Assembly (NCBI RefSeq): GCF_002443295.1 | Contig: NZ_BAOS01000015.1 | Location: 1 to 64,000, forward strand | Direction: 5' to 3' | DNA from: Candidatus Scalindua japonica | Lineage (GTDB): Bacteria > Planctomycetota > Brocadiia > Brocadiales > Scalinduaceae | Length of the DNA stretch: 64,000 bases | Shown: in pieces, positions 1 to 8,809 of the stretch | How positions within the stretch are numbered: the stretch's first letter is position 1 | How the letters are laid out: the number at the start of each line of letters is the position of its first letter | The notes under the pieces: generated by a model | Told to the model about the DNA's origin: nothing | The model's database searches: none | The model's input: the letters and a program-made list of their open reading frames with translations, nothing else | Program-made: the position numbers and the translations under genes

Positions 1-1434
1 GATGGCAATGATACTGATTCGGAAAATATAACGATAACAGTTGTTGATATTAATCGGCCGCCAGTGCTGGATCCGATACCAGATATTACGGTCAGCGAAA
101 CCGCTATCATAACCCTTAACCCTACAGCCACCGACCCGGATGGAGATAATCTTACATACACGTGTACTGGCTGGATGACTTCAAGCAGCTATACAACCGA
201 TTATGATGATGCTGGTACTCACACGGTAACGGTAACAGCAAGCGATGGAACATTAACTGATTCTCAGGTTGTAAGCATAACGGTAGAGGACATTAACAGG
301 GCACCGATATTGGATTCTATACCTAACATTGTTGTAAATGAGGGTGCTACCATAACCCTTATCCCTACAGCCACTGACCCGGATGGAGATGCTCTTACAT
401 ACACGTATACTGGCTGGATGACTTCAAGTAGCTATACAACGGATTATGATGATGCAGGTACACATACAGTAACTGTTACAACAAGTGATGGTTCATTGTT
501 AGATTCCCAGGTTGTTACTATAATTGTTAATGATACAACTCCCTTAATCATAACAACCGGCGATATAGATGGAAGTGGACAGGACGACGTTATAATTGAT
601 TTTGGACCTGGCAATGGTATCTGGACACGAATGAACAATAATGGGTGGCTAAAACTGCACGATCTAACTCCAGAGATCATTACAACCGGTGATGTGGATG
701 GTAATGGACAGGACGACGTCATAATTAATTTTGGGCCTGGCTATGGTATCTGGATACGAATGAACAACAGTACATGGGTATTACTGAACTTTCTATCTCC
801 AGAGATCATTACAACTGGTGATATAGATGGTAATGGACAGGACGACGTCATAATTGATTTTGGGTCTTTAGGTATCTGGATACGAATGAACAACAGTACA
901 TGGGTATCACTGAATAATGTACCTCGAGAGGCCATTACAACCGGTGATATAGATGGTAATGGGCAGGACGACGTCATAATTGATTATGGGTCTTTAGGTA
1001 TCTGGATACGAATGAACAACAGTACATGGGTGAAACTGCATAATCTCTCTCCAGAGATCATTACAGCCGGTGATATAGATGGTAATGGGCAGGACGATGT
1101 CATCATAGACTTTGGTGATCCCTATGGTATCTCTGTCTTTATGAACAACAATACATGGGTAAAACTACACGATCTAACTCCAGAGATCATTACAACCGGT
1201 GATACGGATGGCAATGGGCAGGACGACGTCATCATAGACTTTGGTGATCCTGATGGCACCTCACTCTTCATGAACAACAGTTCATGGGTAGAACTGCACA
1301 ATCTATCTCCAGAGGCCATTTCAACCGGTGATATGGATGGTAATGGACAGGACGATGTTATCGTAGACTTTGGCGATCCTTATATCTCGCTCTTCATGAA
1401 CAACAGTACATGGGTAGAACTTCATGAACAATAG
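1..1434 (+). CDS. Repeat-rich surface/secreted protein, 5' end outside window
   Basis: The frame is open from base 1, so the true start lies upstream; the GTG at 64 is internal. The visible part has two near-identical cadherin/PKD-like modules of about 80 residues (motifs ATDPDGD, GTHTVTVT, SDGSL). About seven tandem units of roughly 45 residues follow, each with a DxDGxGQDDVIIDFG core and a MNNSTWV segment. The D-rich core resembles calcium-binding VCBS/FG-GAP-type repeats. Family knowledge suggests an extracellular adhesin-like or beta-propeller role; substrate and partner are unknown. It sits next to a secretion locus, which fits an exported product. The TAG stop at 1432 is created by a 28-bp tandem duplication; without it the protein would gain one more repeat. 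Confidence 0.75.
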   Translation, partial: DGNDTDSENITITVVDINRPPVLDPIPDITVSETAIITLNPTATDPDGDNLTYTCTGWMTSSSYTTDYDDAGTHTVTVTASDGTLTDSQVVSITVEDINRAPILDSIPNIVVNEGATITLIPTATDPDGDALTYTYTGWMTSSSYTTDYDDAGTHTVTVTTSDGSLLDSQVVTIIVNDTTPLIITTGDIDGSGQDDVIIDFGPGNGIWTRMNNNGWLKLHDLTPEIITTGDVDGNGQDDVIINFGPGYGIWIRMNNSTWVLLNFLSPEIITTGDIDGNGQDDVIIDFGSLGIWIRMNNSTWVSLNNVPREAITTGDIDGNGQDDVIIDYGSLGIWIRMNNSTWVKLHNLSPEIITAGDIDGNGQDDVIIDFGDPYGISVFMNNNTWVKLHDLTPEIITTGDTDGNGQDDVIIDFGDPDGTSLFMNNSSWVELHNLSPEAISTGDMDGNGQDDVIVDFGDPYISLFMNNSTWVELHEQ

Positions 1435-1448
1435 TACATGGGTAGAAC
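1393..1448 (+). repeat. 28-bp tandem duplication causing a frameshift
   Basis: Bases 1393-1420 and 1421-1448 are the same 28-mer with a single C-to-T difference. Because 28 is not a multiple of three, the second copy shifts the frame, and the substituted T supplies the TAG stop. Removing one copy joins the upstream frame directly to the open frame that runs to the TAA at 1577. Confidence 0.9.
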
Positions 1449-1579
1449 TGTACAGTATAGATCCAGAGATCATTACAACTGGTGATATGGATGGTAATGG
1501 GCAGTACGACGTTACCATAGACTTTGGTGATTTTTGTGGTATCTGGGTCTTCATGAACAACAGTACGTGGACTCGTTAA
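1435..1579 (+). pseudogene. Detached last repeat unit of the upstream surface protein
   Basis: This stretch encodes one more DxDGNGQ-type repeat ending in MNNSTWTR and a TAA at 1577-1579, in the frame +1 relative to the upstream gene. An ATG at 1424 is in this frame, but there is no sign it is used. It reads as the original C-terminus, cut off by the 28-bp duplication. Confidence 0.75.
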
Positions 1580-1724
1580 ACGGTAATGAGAAGTTAAATA
1601 GCACTAGTCAGAAAAGATTCACATACTAAGTCCAGAGATTACAGCTATAGGGGATCAAGACAGGAACTCAAGATCAATTGCCGTGTTTATGGCTTTAAGT
1701 TTATGCTTAAGGCCTAGAGAAAAT

Positions 1725-2348
1725 ATGCAGAACAGAAAATCTCAATGTAGAGGTTACTTAATAGTCGGGTTGGTGACAACCTTCCTTCTAGTGGGCAATA
1801 ACACTTATACCGATGCCCATGGAAAATCCCCGGCAACTATTTCATCCAAACATAATGAGTTAGGGGACATTAAAATTTTTCATTCCCTCGAACTTGACTT
1901 TAGACTTGTAGGTACGATTATAGCTGGTGAAGAAAACTCCTATGCTGTCATTATGGATGAAACAACCAGCAAACAAGGTACTTATAAATTAGGAGAGTCT
2001 ATAAATGAAGCTACAGTGCTTAAAATCGACAAAGAGAGCATAACAGTCGAAAAGGATGGAACGGCTCAAGTCTTGAGGATTACGGGAGGTAGTTACACCG
2101 AGGCTGCATCTTCAGAGTTGCTGAGTGGGGATGTGCCGCCTTCCATAGGTGTATCAAAGGACCTCCCCTACTTTGAACCTGTATTTAGCATGACAGGTCC
2201 TCCAGTAGATGAGAACATAGCTGTTGAGGAGCTTCCGTACTTTGAGCCCATCACTAATAACACAGGACCTTCGTTTGATGACGAAGAAATCTATGAAGAC
2301 CTGCCGGGATTTGAACCTTTTGTTAGTTATGCGGAGCTACCTGAATAA
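1725..2348 (+). CDS. GspC/PulC-like inner-membrane secretion protein
   Basis: About 207 residues from the ATG at 1725; in-frame GTG (1683) and ATG (1689) starts also exist. I prefer 1725 because it directly precedes a short basic segment and one hydrophobic helix (YLIVGLVTTFLLVG). Residues ~60-125 resemble the homology region of GspC/PulC: LVGTI, AVIMDE, YKLGESI, ATVLKI, ITVEKDG. The C-terminal third has three copies of a LPYFEP/LPGFEP motif with TGP spacers, which I do not recognise. In the family, GspC links the inner-membrane platform to the secretin. The GspE-K genes lie on the other strand from 3.1 kb. Assignment to GspC is moderate. Confidence 0.55.
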   Translation: MQNRKSQCRGYLIVGLVTTFLLVGNNTYTDAHGKSPATISSKHNELGDIKIFHSLELDFRLVGTIIAGEENSYAVIMDETTSKQGTYKLGESINEATVLKIDKESITVEKDGTAQVLRITGGSYTEAASSELLSGDVPPSIGVSKDLPYFEPVFSMTGPPVDENIAVEELPYFEPITNNTGPSFDDEEIYEDLPGFEPFVSYAELPE

Positions 2349-2367
2349 ACAGGACAAATTTATTGAT

Positions 2368-2787
2368 TTAATCGGTAGCTTTATCGTAAACTCCCCTGGC
2401 CTTTTGTGATGCCTTGTTATATAAATCCTTAGATCCTTCCACTGTTGCAGCACCGATCTCCTTGGTTTTCTCAGATGCAGTGCCATAAAACTCTTTTGAT
2501 TTTTCTATTGTAGCAGTACCGATCTCCTTGGTTGTTTCAGATGCTGCGTCATAAAATTCTTTTGATTTTTCTGCCGTAGCAACGCCTATCTCCTTAGCTT
2601 TTTCAGAAGTTTTGTCATATATCTCTTTGGATTTTTCTACAGTAGCTTCGCCAATTTCTTTGGCTTTTTCAGTATAGCTTATTTCCTGTGAAGTGACGGA
2701 CTCGCTAACAGGTTGGTCCGAACCTCCATTACATGCATTTAGTGCGATAGCCAATCCTATTATTACGAACCATTTAAATTGTTTCAC
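2368..2787 (-). CDS. Repeat lipoprotein, LEA-like helical
   Basis: 139 residues. The N-terminus is a lipoprotein signal (MKQFKWFVIIGLAIALNAC) with Cys19 as the likely lipidation site. The mature part is almost entirely a 22-residue unit repeated about four times (core EKSKEFYD / EKTKEIGTAT), rich in K, E, A and T and lacking Pro. Such 11/22-mer repeats form amphipathic or coiled helices, as in LEA-like and apolipoprotein-like proteins. The role is unknown; a periplasmic, membrane-anchored spacer or stress protein is a guess. It converges with the GspC-like gene and ends 20 bp from it. Confidence 0.7.
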   Translation of the reverse strand: MKQFKWFVIIGLAIALNACNGGSDQPVSESVTSQEISYTEKAKEIGEATVEKSKEIYDKTSEKAKEIGVATAEKSKEFYDAASETTKEIGTATIEKSKEFYGTASEKTKEIGAATVEGSKDLYNKASQKARGVYDKATD

Positions 2788-3115
2788 TTTATGCTCTCCT
2801 TAGTTATTTAATTAAATTACTTTGTTAATTATGAGGATGTTAGAAACAGCGACTATTTATTTGTTTAACGAAACCAATGACCACTTTTATAAAAGCATAA
2901 TATATGAAACATATCCTTCAAATGGTGGTCTTATGTCTGTTGCAATAATTACCCGGTAGATCGTGCAAATATAGGGATATAATAAATTGGTTATTAACTA
3001 AATGCAATGGAAAAACTGTACCTGTGAGATTTAATGTGCTGCTCTGACCAAGGGTAAATTTTCCCAGGTAATTACTTGTTAAGTCTCTGTCAGGAGTAGA
3101 TCAAGCATTTATAAA
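2788..3115. other. Intergenic region upstream of the lipoprotein gene
   Basis: AT-rich, about 330 bp between the pseudopilin operon's last gene and the lipoprotein start. It must hold the lipoprotein promoter, but I see no convincing promoter boxes, hairpin or small ORF. Confidence 0.4.
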
Positions 3116-5431
3116 TTACTCCGTAATCAACCTGAAGTATCTTACCTCAATAGGGTCGACAGAACGGTCAACTAATGCCAGTATTCTTTTTTCCGCAAAC
3201 ACCTCTGTTTCACCTTCGTTAGTTATCTGAGCTGTGACATAGACCGTGAAGACATTTGAACGTGTGGTAATCAGGTTTGAGATTGCACGCAATGCCTCTT
3301 CTTCATTCCATTTATCAGAAGCTGAGGTATCAGTGATTCCATCTGCTCCATCAACTTTATCTATTAAGTCTCCTATGCTCTCATACGGTTTGTTTCCGTT
3401 AAATATTTCCGATGCTATTGTGCTGCCTAGAGTTCCGCCCAAACCATCTGGTAATGATGCCAATACTTCAGTAGGAGCTGTATTGACATTGATCAGTCCG
3501 GGAATACGATATTCAGGCCCGTCAAGATCTCCTTGCTGGTAACCTGTATCAATAGAGTCTATATCACCATCACCATCATTATCAATACTATCCATTGATG
3601 GGTCAGTTACGGTAATGTAATCTAACAGATCTGGATAAACTATCGGGTAGCCAGGTGTGTCACCGACTCTGGTACTTGACCATTCACTCCCTTTATGAAT
3701 AAACCCCAGATAACCAATGTTTGAAAATCTCCTGTTTGCAACGAGAAAACTGTTGGCCTGTGTCACCACTGTCCAGCCGTCACTTCCGACAGTCGGGTTA
3801 AAATTACTGTTTTCCGCACCAATTGTGTTTGATGAATTTATTGCCCAGTTCCATGGGTTTGATGCAGATGCACTTAAGGGGATTGGCCTCGGATCATTTA
3901 AAGAGCAGGTATCATTTTGATTTGCACTCCCGTAGTTTGTGACCTGTACAACATTCCCACTACTATCCCTTAAGATTAACTCTTCTCCACCATCATCAAG
4001 GTTGTTGATATTGGTGTCAATCTGGTTTACTCGCGCCCCTGCTTGATCTGCTATGACAAAGTAACCTCCCGCAGGAACTGTCAGACCGGGAAGTGTGATA
4101 GTAGTTGTATCTCCATCCAATGTGATCGTCCAATCTCCAGTATTAGGGATTTCTGTGTCGTATGGGTTAAACAGCTCAATAAATTCATCTGTTCCGGTAG
4201 TTGTCCAAGCCTCTACTTCATTTATGTATGGAGTCCTTTCAATGCCGTAGTAAGTGTTTGACCCATCATTGTATGCCGTTACGGTATTGTCGGAATCAGT
4301 GAAGTCTTTTATATTTACGGCCAGTTGATGGCGTTCTATATCTTTAGCTGGTGTACCCGTTATCCCTCCTGCTACCAGTGTGTCCATTATCATTTCTACT
4401 TTTTGAATATCGGTGTATGCTCCATTGTTTACCAACGCATTGATATTTAACTTGGTTGTAGACGTACTTCCAGCCAGTGTGTAAGGTCGACAGACTATGG
4501 TATCAGCGGAGTATGTAGTTATCAGGTTATTGAGCAAATTCTGTTCGCTGTCAGATACACCTCTGGTATTGAAGATTGTTTCCAGTCGGCTCGTATATGA
4601 TGATGTGCCCATGATCTCGGCTTCCGAAAGAAGACCGAAAGGTATGTCATCACTATAAGGATATATTGAATTGAATTCATTTGGTTCATCTGTGGCTTCA
4701 TCTGACTCGTCAAGAACAGAATCACCATCATTATCAATACCATCCGCTTCAGGGTCGGGTACTATTCCCGCATTATCATTTATGGCGCTGGTTCCGGGAG
4801 CATCGTCACTCCCAAGTCTTGTGTCAATAATATCGCTTGCTGTCGTGTCTCCCTTGCCTGTTGCCGCCAGCTCTATTATATTGGATAAATCAATCTCAAA
4901 TGTTGACCAACCCTCATTTGAGGTGTGCACACCACTGCCACTGGCCTCGTTTCCTGTTACGTTAACATTTACCCTTGCCTCTTTATCATCGCTTATCAGT
5001 ACAGCATACTTTGCCCTGAGTCTACCGGGAAGCCTTATGTCTGATGCCGAGTCAGTTGCCGGGAAGTATATCCACCTTGAATCGTCTGTAGTGTCACCAT
5101 CATTATCGTAATCACTGCCTGGAAAGCGAGAATTTCCAGGCCACGATGCACCAGTGGAGTCAAAGTTTTCATCTAGTTCATAATTGCCATTGTCATCATC
5201 ATTATACGCAAGTGAATCGGTCCCAAATTTATCCAGCCATATTTCGTATATCGCATGCTCAAGTCCGGCTTTTGCGATCTTCTCGCACTTAACACTATCG
5301 GTATAATTTCTAGTGGCCCTGGTCTCTATTCGTGACAATGTGGCGAACGTAATCATCATCAATGACAGGATTGTTAATATGCCGATGATGACTACCAGGA
5401 CATAACCGTTTTCGTTTTTCGAATCTGCCAT
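3116..5431 (-). CDS. GspK-like minor pseudopilin with embedded lamin-tail domain
   Basis: 771 residues, about twice the usual GspK length. The N-terminus (GYVLVVIIGILTILSLMMITFATLSRIETRA) is a PilX/GspK-type hydrophobic helix. Residues ~200-250 and ~615-640 contain Asp-rich DNDGDS/DNDGDGD loops, likely calcium sites. A helix-hairpin-helix-like segment (NVNTAPTEVLASLP) typical of GspK lies near residue ~650. Between these, around residues 405-540, is a lamin-tail-type beta domain (EFIELFNPYD, GDWTI, VPAGGYFVIAD, ELILRDSSGNVV). In the family, GspK caps the pseudopilus tip; the extra domain could act in surface or polymer binding (inference). It is the last gene of the operon. Confidence 0.75.
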   Translation of the reverse strand: MADSKNENGYVLVVIIGILTILSLMMITFATLSRIETRATRNYTDSVKCEKIAKAGLEHAIYEIWLDKFGTDSLAYNDDDNGNYELDENFDSTGASWPGNSRFPGSDYDNDGDTTDDSRWIYFPATDSASDIRLPGRLRAKYAVLISDDKEARVNVNVTGNEASGSGVHTSNEGWSTFEIDLSNIIELAATGKGDTTASDIIDTRLGSDDAPGTSAINDNAGIVPDPEADGIDNDGDSVLDESDEATDEPNEFNSIYPYSDDIPFGLLSEAEIMGTSSYTSRLETIFNTRGVSDSEQNLLNNLITTYSADTIVCRPYTLAGSTSTTKLNINALVNNGAYTDIQKVEMIMDTLVAGGITGTPAKDIERHQLAVNIKDFTDSDNTVTAYNDGSNTYYGIERTPYINEVEAWTTTGTDEFIELFNPYDTEIPNTGDWTITLDGDTTTITLPGLTVPAGGYFVIADQAGARVNQIDTNINNLDDGGEELILRDSSGNVVQVTNYGSANQNDTCSLNDPRPIPLSASASNPWNWAINSSNTIGAENSNFNPTVGSDGWTVVTQANSFLVANRRFSNIGYLGFIHKGSEWSSTRVGDTPGYPIVYPDLLDYITVTDPSMDSIDNDGDGDIDSIDTGYQQGDLDGPEYRIPGLINVNTAPTEVLASLPDGLGGTLGSTIASEIFNGNKPYESIGDLIDKVDGADGITDTSASDKWNEEEALRAISNLITTRSNVFTVYVTAQITNEGETEVFAEKRILALVDRSVDPIEVRYFRLITE

Positions 5432-5508
5432 TTATTTGTAGCTATAATAGTTTATGTATGATTCAATCAACATGATTGGACCTGTAAAGTTTTTCGTTTT
5501 TGCGGATT

Positions 5509-5524
5509 CCCTGCGATAGCAGGG
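5509..5524. repeat. Small palindrome between gspJ- and gspK-like genes
   Basis: CCCTGC, loop GATA, GCAGGG: a perfect 6-bp stem. A second weak stem (CCTC...GAGG) follows at about 5532-5548. With no T-tract it looks more like a REP-type palindrome than a terminator. Confidence 0.5.
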
Positions 5525-5561
5525 ATGTTTGTCCTCGCTTTCGTGAGGAGTCCGGTAGTCA

Positions 5562-6239
5562 TCACGGTATTGAAATTATATTTGTAGATGTTCCCGTAAA
5601 TCGACCAAGTGTATCTGAAACCATCATCTCTACTTCAACTGCATCCGGCAGATATTGGTATGCCGTGTTGGTGCCGGTGTCCCATGTGTCTTCCCATGTT
5701 CCATCACTATCTTGATATCTAAATTGTAAGGTGCTGACATTAAGTCCGAGTTCTTTGTATCCAGTTTCTGTTTCAATATTAAAACTGGTAATGTCAGTAT
5801 TAAGAGTATGGGTATCAGTTTTTTCAAGTTTGTACAAAATATTATTATCTTTCAAATAATACGTTATTAGAGTGATAGGTTGATTATTGTTATTAGGAGT
5901 ACTCGACAGGAAAACAAGTATATCACTTCCTTCCTTAGCTGCAATGTTAACAGAATAGTCACTTGCATCAATATTGTCGAACGCCTTGAACAGTTCATAT
6001 CTAGTATTCAGGGTTGCTCCGGAAACATCTCTTTTTACAATATCAAAAGCAGCCCTTACGTTCTGGTACACTTCGTTTCGCGCGTCTGACTGTGAAAAGG
6101 CTCTGCTTGCCTGTTTGAATATCATTGCTGTTACCAGGATAAGTATTGTGGCCAGAGCAATGGCTACCATGAGTTCTACCAGAGTAAAAGCGGAATGGTC
6201 ACTATTGATGATTGTATATTGACGATTGTTGGTCTTCAA
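5562..6239 (-). CDS. GspJ-like prepilin
   Basis: 225 residues starting at a TTG; no ATG lies in frame before the leader. The prepilin motif is SAFTLVELMVAIALATILILV, with Glu5 after the processing site. The following FKQASRAFSQSDARNEVYQNVRAAFDIVKRDV is typical of GspJ (PulJ). The rest is a globular beta domain with no Cys. The product is a minor pseudopilin, probably in the tip complex with the GspI- and GspK-like proteins. The gene lies ~110 bp downstream of the gspI-like gene on the same strand. Confidence 0.75.
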   Translation of the reverse strand: MKTNNRQYTIINSDHSAFTLVELMVAIALATILILVTAMIFKQASRAFSQSDARNEVYQNVRAAFDIVKRDVSGATLNTRYELFKAFDNIDASDYSVNIAAKEGSDILVFLSSTPNNNNQPITLITYYLKDNNILYKLEKTDTHTLNTDITSFNIETETGYKELGLNVSTLQFRYQDSDGTWEDTWDTGTNTAYQYLPDAVEVEMMVSDTLGRFTGTSTNIISIP

Positions 6240-6351
6240 TTAAAGTGTTTTCTTTCTTTGATAAAATTATACTTTTAATGCTTGGTCTGCACCAAAGTCA
6301 TAATATTGATTTTTCCAATAACAAAAAGTCAACCTGCAATCATCAATCGAG

Positions 6352-7020
6352 TTATCGGTTTGAAAACATGGTTTCGTAGATGTCTATAATTTTGTCTGTT
6401 GTAGAGAATGTAACATTTCCTGTGCTTCCTAAAAACGGTCCTTCCAGCATGATAGTCCTGCCAGGAATGCTTATGTTGTTGATTCTATACCAGAATTTGT
6501 CACTGTCCGATCTTATGTAGTGTTTAGATGTCAGCCATGAAGGAAATGCTGAAACATTTGATACCGTTGTACTTGCCGCAAAATCAGCAGTTTCAGCCCC
6601 AGCAAATTGAGTAGGATCGAAATTCTTGAATATGGCTATCTGTGCTCTGACAAGGTTATTGTCGGCTGTTACGTTCTGTACTACAGCCTGCCAGGAGTAT
6701 TGGGCCGATATAGTATTTCCGTAGGAATCTGTAAATTGATTATCCTGGTCCGGGTCGGTATCAGGATATGTATTATTGCCGGTATTGGTACCTACAAAAC
6801 CTACTACATCATTTGCTTGCAGATAGGATATTACTGACTCCACGAGAACGGATGTATTGGAATACTGCTCTACTTTTTTCATAGAGTCCACTCCGATGGG
6901 AAACAGGGTCAACATGCTTATCAATCCGATACCGAGGATAAAAACAGCGATACCGATTTCTATGAGTGTAAAACCATTATTGGATTTGAGATTTACGATT
7001 TTAGCTTTATTATTTAACAT
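6352..7020 (-). CDS. GspI/PilV-like prepilin
   Basis: 222 residues. The leader ends in NNG and is followed by FTLIEIGIAVFILGIGLISMLTLFPIG, the PilV/GspI signature with the internal FxxGIGxL pattern. The leader shares KIVNLKSxNGFTL with the first GspG-like gene, a sign of local duplication or conversion. It is likely a minor pseudopilin of the tip complex. The start ATG at 7020 needs no adjustment. Confidence 0.75.
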   Translation of the reverse strand: MLNNKAKIVNLKSNNGFTLIEIGIAVFILGIGLISMLTLFPIGVDSMKKVEQYSNTSVLVESVISYLQANDVVGFVGTNTGNNTYPDTDPDQDNQFTDSYGNTISAQYSWQAVVQNVTADNNLVRAQIAIFKNFDPTQFAGAETADFAASTTVSNVSAFPSWLTSKHYIRSDSDKFWYRINNISIPGRTIMLEGPFLGSTGNVTFSTTDKIIDIYETMFSNR

Positions 7021-7154
7021 TGAAGTTTTATTATTGTTGATTTGTAAAAGATCTATTTTCTCAGTAACGTCCGGTCATGTCTTTGCGTATTACAGATTAA
7101 TACTCCAAAACCGTCATTTCCGCCCGCTTCTACTTTTTTTGATTTCTTGCCATT

Positions 7155-7616
7155 TTAGTCACTTATTATTTGTCCTGTATAACTGATTATCTTGAGATTT
7201 TTTGAGTTGCCCTGCTGGTCTTGAATTGTAACTGTATCTGTGCCTAAGGTCGTAGTGTCTGCAGAACCGTCTGGATCAAAAGAGACGGTACTTGTACCGG
7301 CGATCCATGTTACTGTACTTGTGCCAAATTCAATAGCACCAGGCAGAAACTCTTCTTTGCCTAATACACTTGAGTTAGTTTCATCTTTAACTGTCAACTT
7401 GTAGCGTGTCGAATCAATTACCAACCATCTTGTCTTTCTGGAATTAATTGCCATAGTCCTTGCCGCCAGGGCCTGCGCCTGTACTATACGCGCGCCTTTA
7501 TTTAATCTTTGACTTTTGAGAAAGGGTGTAATTGCGGGTATTGCTGAAACGCTTACCAGAATAATGATTGAGATTACAACAAGCATTTCAATGAGAGTAA
7601 ATGCATTTTTTTTCAT
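7155..7616 (-). CDS. GspH/FimT-like prepilin
   Basis: About 153 residues from the ATG at 7616; a GTG four codons upstream (7628) is an alternative. The leader MKKNA is followed by FTLIEMLVVISIIILVSVSAIPAI. Downstream, ARIVQAQALAARTMAINSRKTRW matches the GspH/FimT pattern, in which a conserved helix precedes a beta domain. The product is a minor pseudopilin of the secretion system. It follows the second GspG-like gene on the same strand. Confidence 0.75.
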   Translation of the reverse strand: MKKNAFTLIEMLVVISIIILVSVSAIPAITPFLKSQRLNKGARIVQAQALAARTMAINSRKTRWLVIDSTRYKLTVKDETNSSVLGKEEFLPGAIEFGTSTVTWIAGTSTVSFDPDGSADTTTLGTDTVTIQDQQGNSKNLKIISYTGQIISD

Positions 7617-7664
7617 AACTTTAGTCACTTTAGTCCACTGAAGGCACTTTAAACTTATTTACGG

Positions 7665-8123
7665 TTATCGACCCCAGTTATTAATATCATCTGTATCATC
7701 TCCAAAAGTAGTAGAAGTGCCATCCATACCTGTCGAATATAAGTCGTATGTAGTAGTATTATAATCAGGGGATGCATCTGTTGAAGATACATAAACAAAA
7801 GGATTGCCCCATTGATCAATAATGTCACCGTTGTTCACTTCATTACCATCAAATTCAATGTATTGTTTCGAAGTAGAGTCTGATGGTTGCAGGGTGGATT
7901 TGAGATTTACATTTCCTGTAGAAGGATAAATCCTGTTATCATCATAGTATTGTTCTATCGCTATCTCCAGACGATCCATGAAAGCCTTTGTAGCTTTTTC
8001 CTGGGCCTTTTGCCGCATACCGGGAATAACGGTCAGTACTGAAGCGGCGATGATGATAATTATTCCTATAACTACCAATAGTTCCATTAATGTAAAACCT
8101 CTTTTACCAGTTATTGATATCAT
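7665..8123 (-). CDS. GspG-like pseudopilin, copy 2
   Basis: About 152 residues from the ATG at 8123, chosen because it gives a normal leader (MISITGKRG then FTLMELLVVIGIIIIIAAS). The longer open frame to 8270 would run deep into the upstream gene. The body matches GspG: the FMDRLEIAIEQYYDDNRIYPS helix, QWGNPFVYVS and an Asp-rich DLYSTGMDG...GDDTDDINNWG calcium loop. It overlaps the previous gspG-like gene by 20 bp and shares its DDINNW ending, so the two are tandem paralogues. The role is as a major-pseudopilin candidate. Confidence 0.8.
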   Translation of the reverse strand: MISITGKRGFTLMELLVVIGIIIIIAASVLTVIPGMRQKAQEKATKAFMDRLEIAIEQYYDDNRIYPSTGNVNLKSTLQPSDSTSKQYIEFDGNEVNNGDIIDQWGNPFVYVSSTDASPDYNTTTYDLYSTGMDGTSTTFGDDTDDINNWGR

Positions 8124-8763
8124 CCACATCATCTCCACTAGAAGCTGTCTCTTGGTCCGGACCATTTGAGTAAAGATCGAATGACACGGTGTTGTGCGTT
8201 GGTGCACTGCTATCATATGAATAATATATGCCAAAGGGATCTTTGTATCGATATATATCAGTTGTACCATTTACTCCTGCGATAGTAATATCTGTGTCAA
8301 TGCCGGTAAAGGATGCTCCTGAATCCTTTTCTAATTGTGATTTTTTGAATTCTATGTATGGTCCGTACGTTGCAGTAAAACTGGATTTAGTAAACATAAA
8401 CTTGCTGCCCAGGAAAAATATGAGACATTTTGAACCGGTATCGAGATCGTCATCACAAGGTATGTTGACACTACCAAGAGATAATTGCGTGTCAGTTGTT
8501 TTGTAACTATCAGGTGGAAAAAAACCAAAATCACTTTCAAACTGTTTAAGCGCGAGTTCCAGTTGACTTATCTGTGCTGAGGTTACTCCCTTTTTAGCAT
8601 TGGTTTGAATGGAAGATATGATTGGTATGGTAATCCCGGCCAGGAACATCATGATTACAATAACGACGAATAACTCTACGAGAGTGAAACCATTTTTTGA
8701 TTTCAGATTTACAATTTCAAGTTTGCGACTTAATATTCGAGATTGAATGTTACTAGTGCTCAT
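8104..8763 (-). CDS. GspG-like pseudopilin, copy 1
   Basis: About 219 residues from the ATG at 8763; the open frame extends nine codons further. The leader ends KSKNG, followed by FTLVELFVVIVIMMFLAGITIPII. A GspG-type helix (QLELALKQFESDFGFFPP) and a DLYSNGPDQ...GDDVDDINNW tail follow. It is longer than classical GspG because of an insert around residues 90-160 carrying two Cys (PCDDDLDTGSKC). Together with the next gene it gives the locus two GspG-type subunits. Which is the major pilin cannot be told from sequence. Confidence 0.8.
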   Translation of the reverse strand: MSTSNIQSRILSRKLEIVNLKSKNGFTLVELFVVIVIMMFLAGITIPIISSIQTNAKKGVTSAQISQLELALKQFESDFGFFPPDSYKTTDTQLSLGSVNIPCDDDLDTGSKCLIFFLGSKFMFTKSSFTATYGPYIEFKKSQLEKDSGASFTGIDTDITIAGVNGTTDIYRYKDPFGIYYSYDSSAPTHNTVSFDLYSNGPDQETASSGDDVDDINNW

Positions 8764-8809
8764 TTTATAAATATTGTGGTAGATAATCAAAGATTCATCT
8801 TTTCAGGGA

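Noticed and set aside
541-1434. Tandem direct repeats suggesting a CRISPR array
   Set aside because: Units of about 130-140 bp are in frame and encode a protein repeat; there are no short identical repeats with unique spacers.
444-1560. Several minus-strand open frames opposite the surface-protein repeats
   Set aside because: They are antisense shadows of the coding repeats, all with the same repeated translation and no family features.
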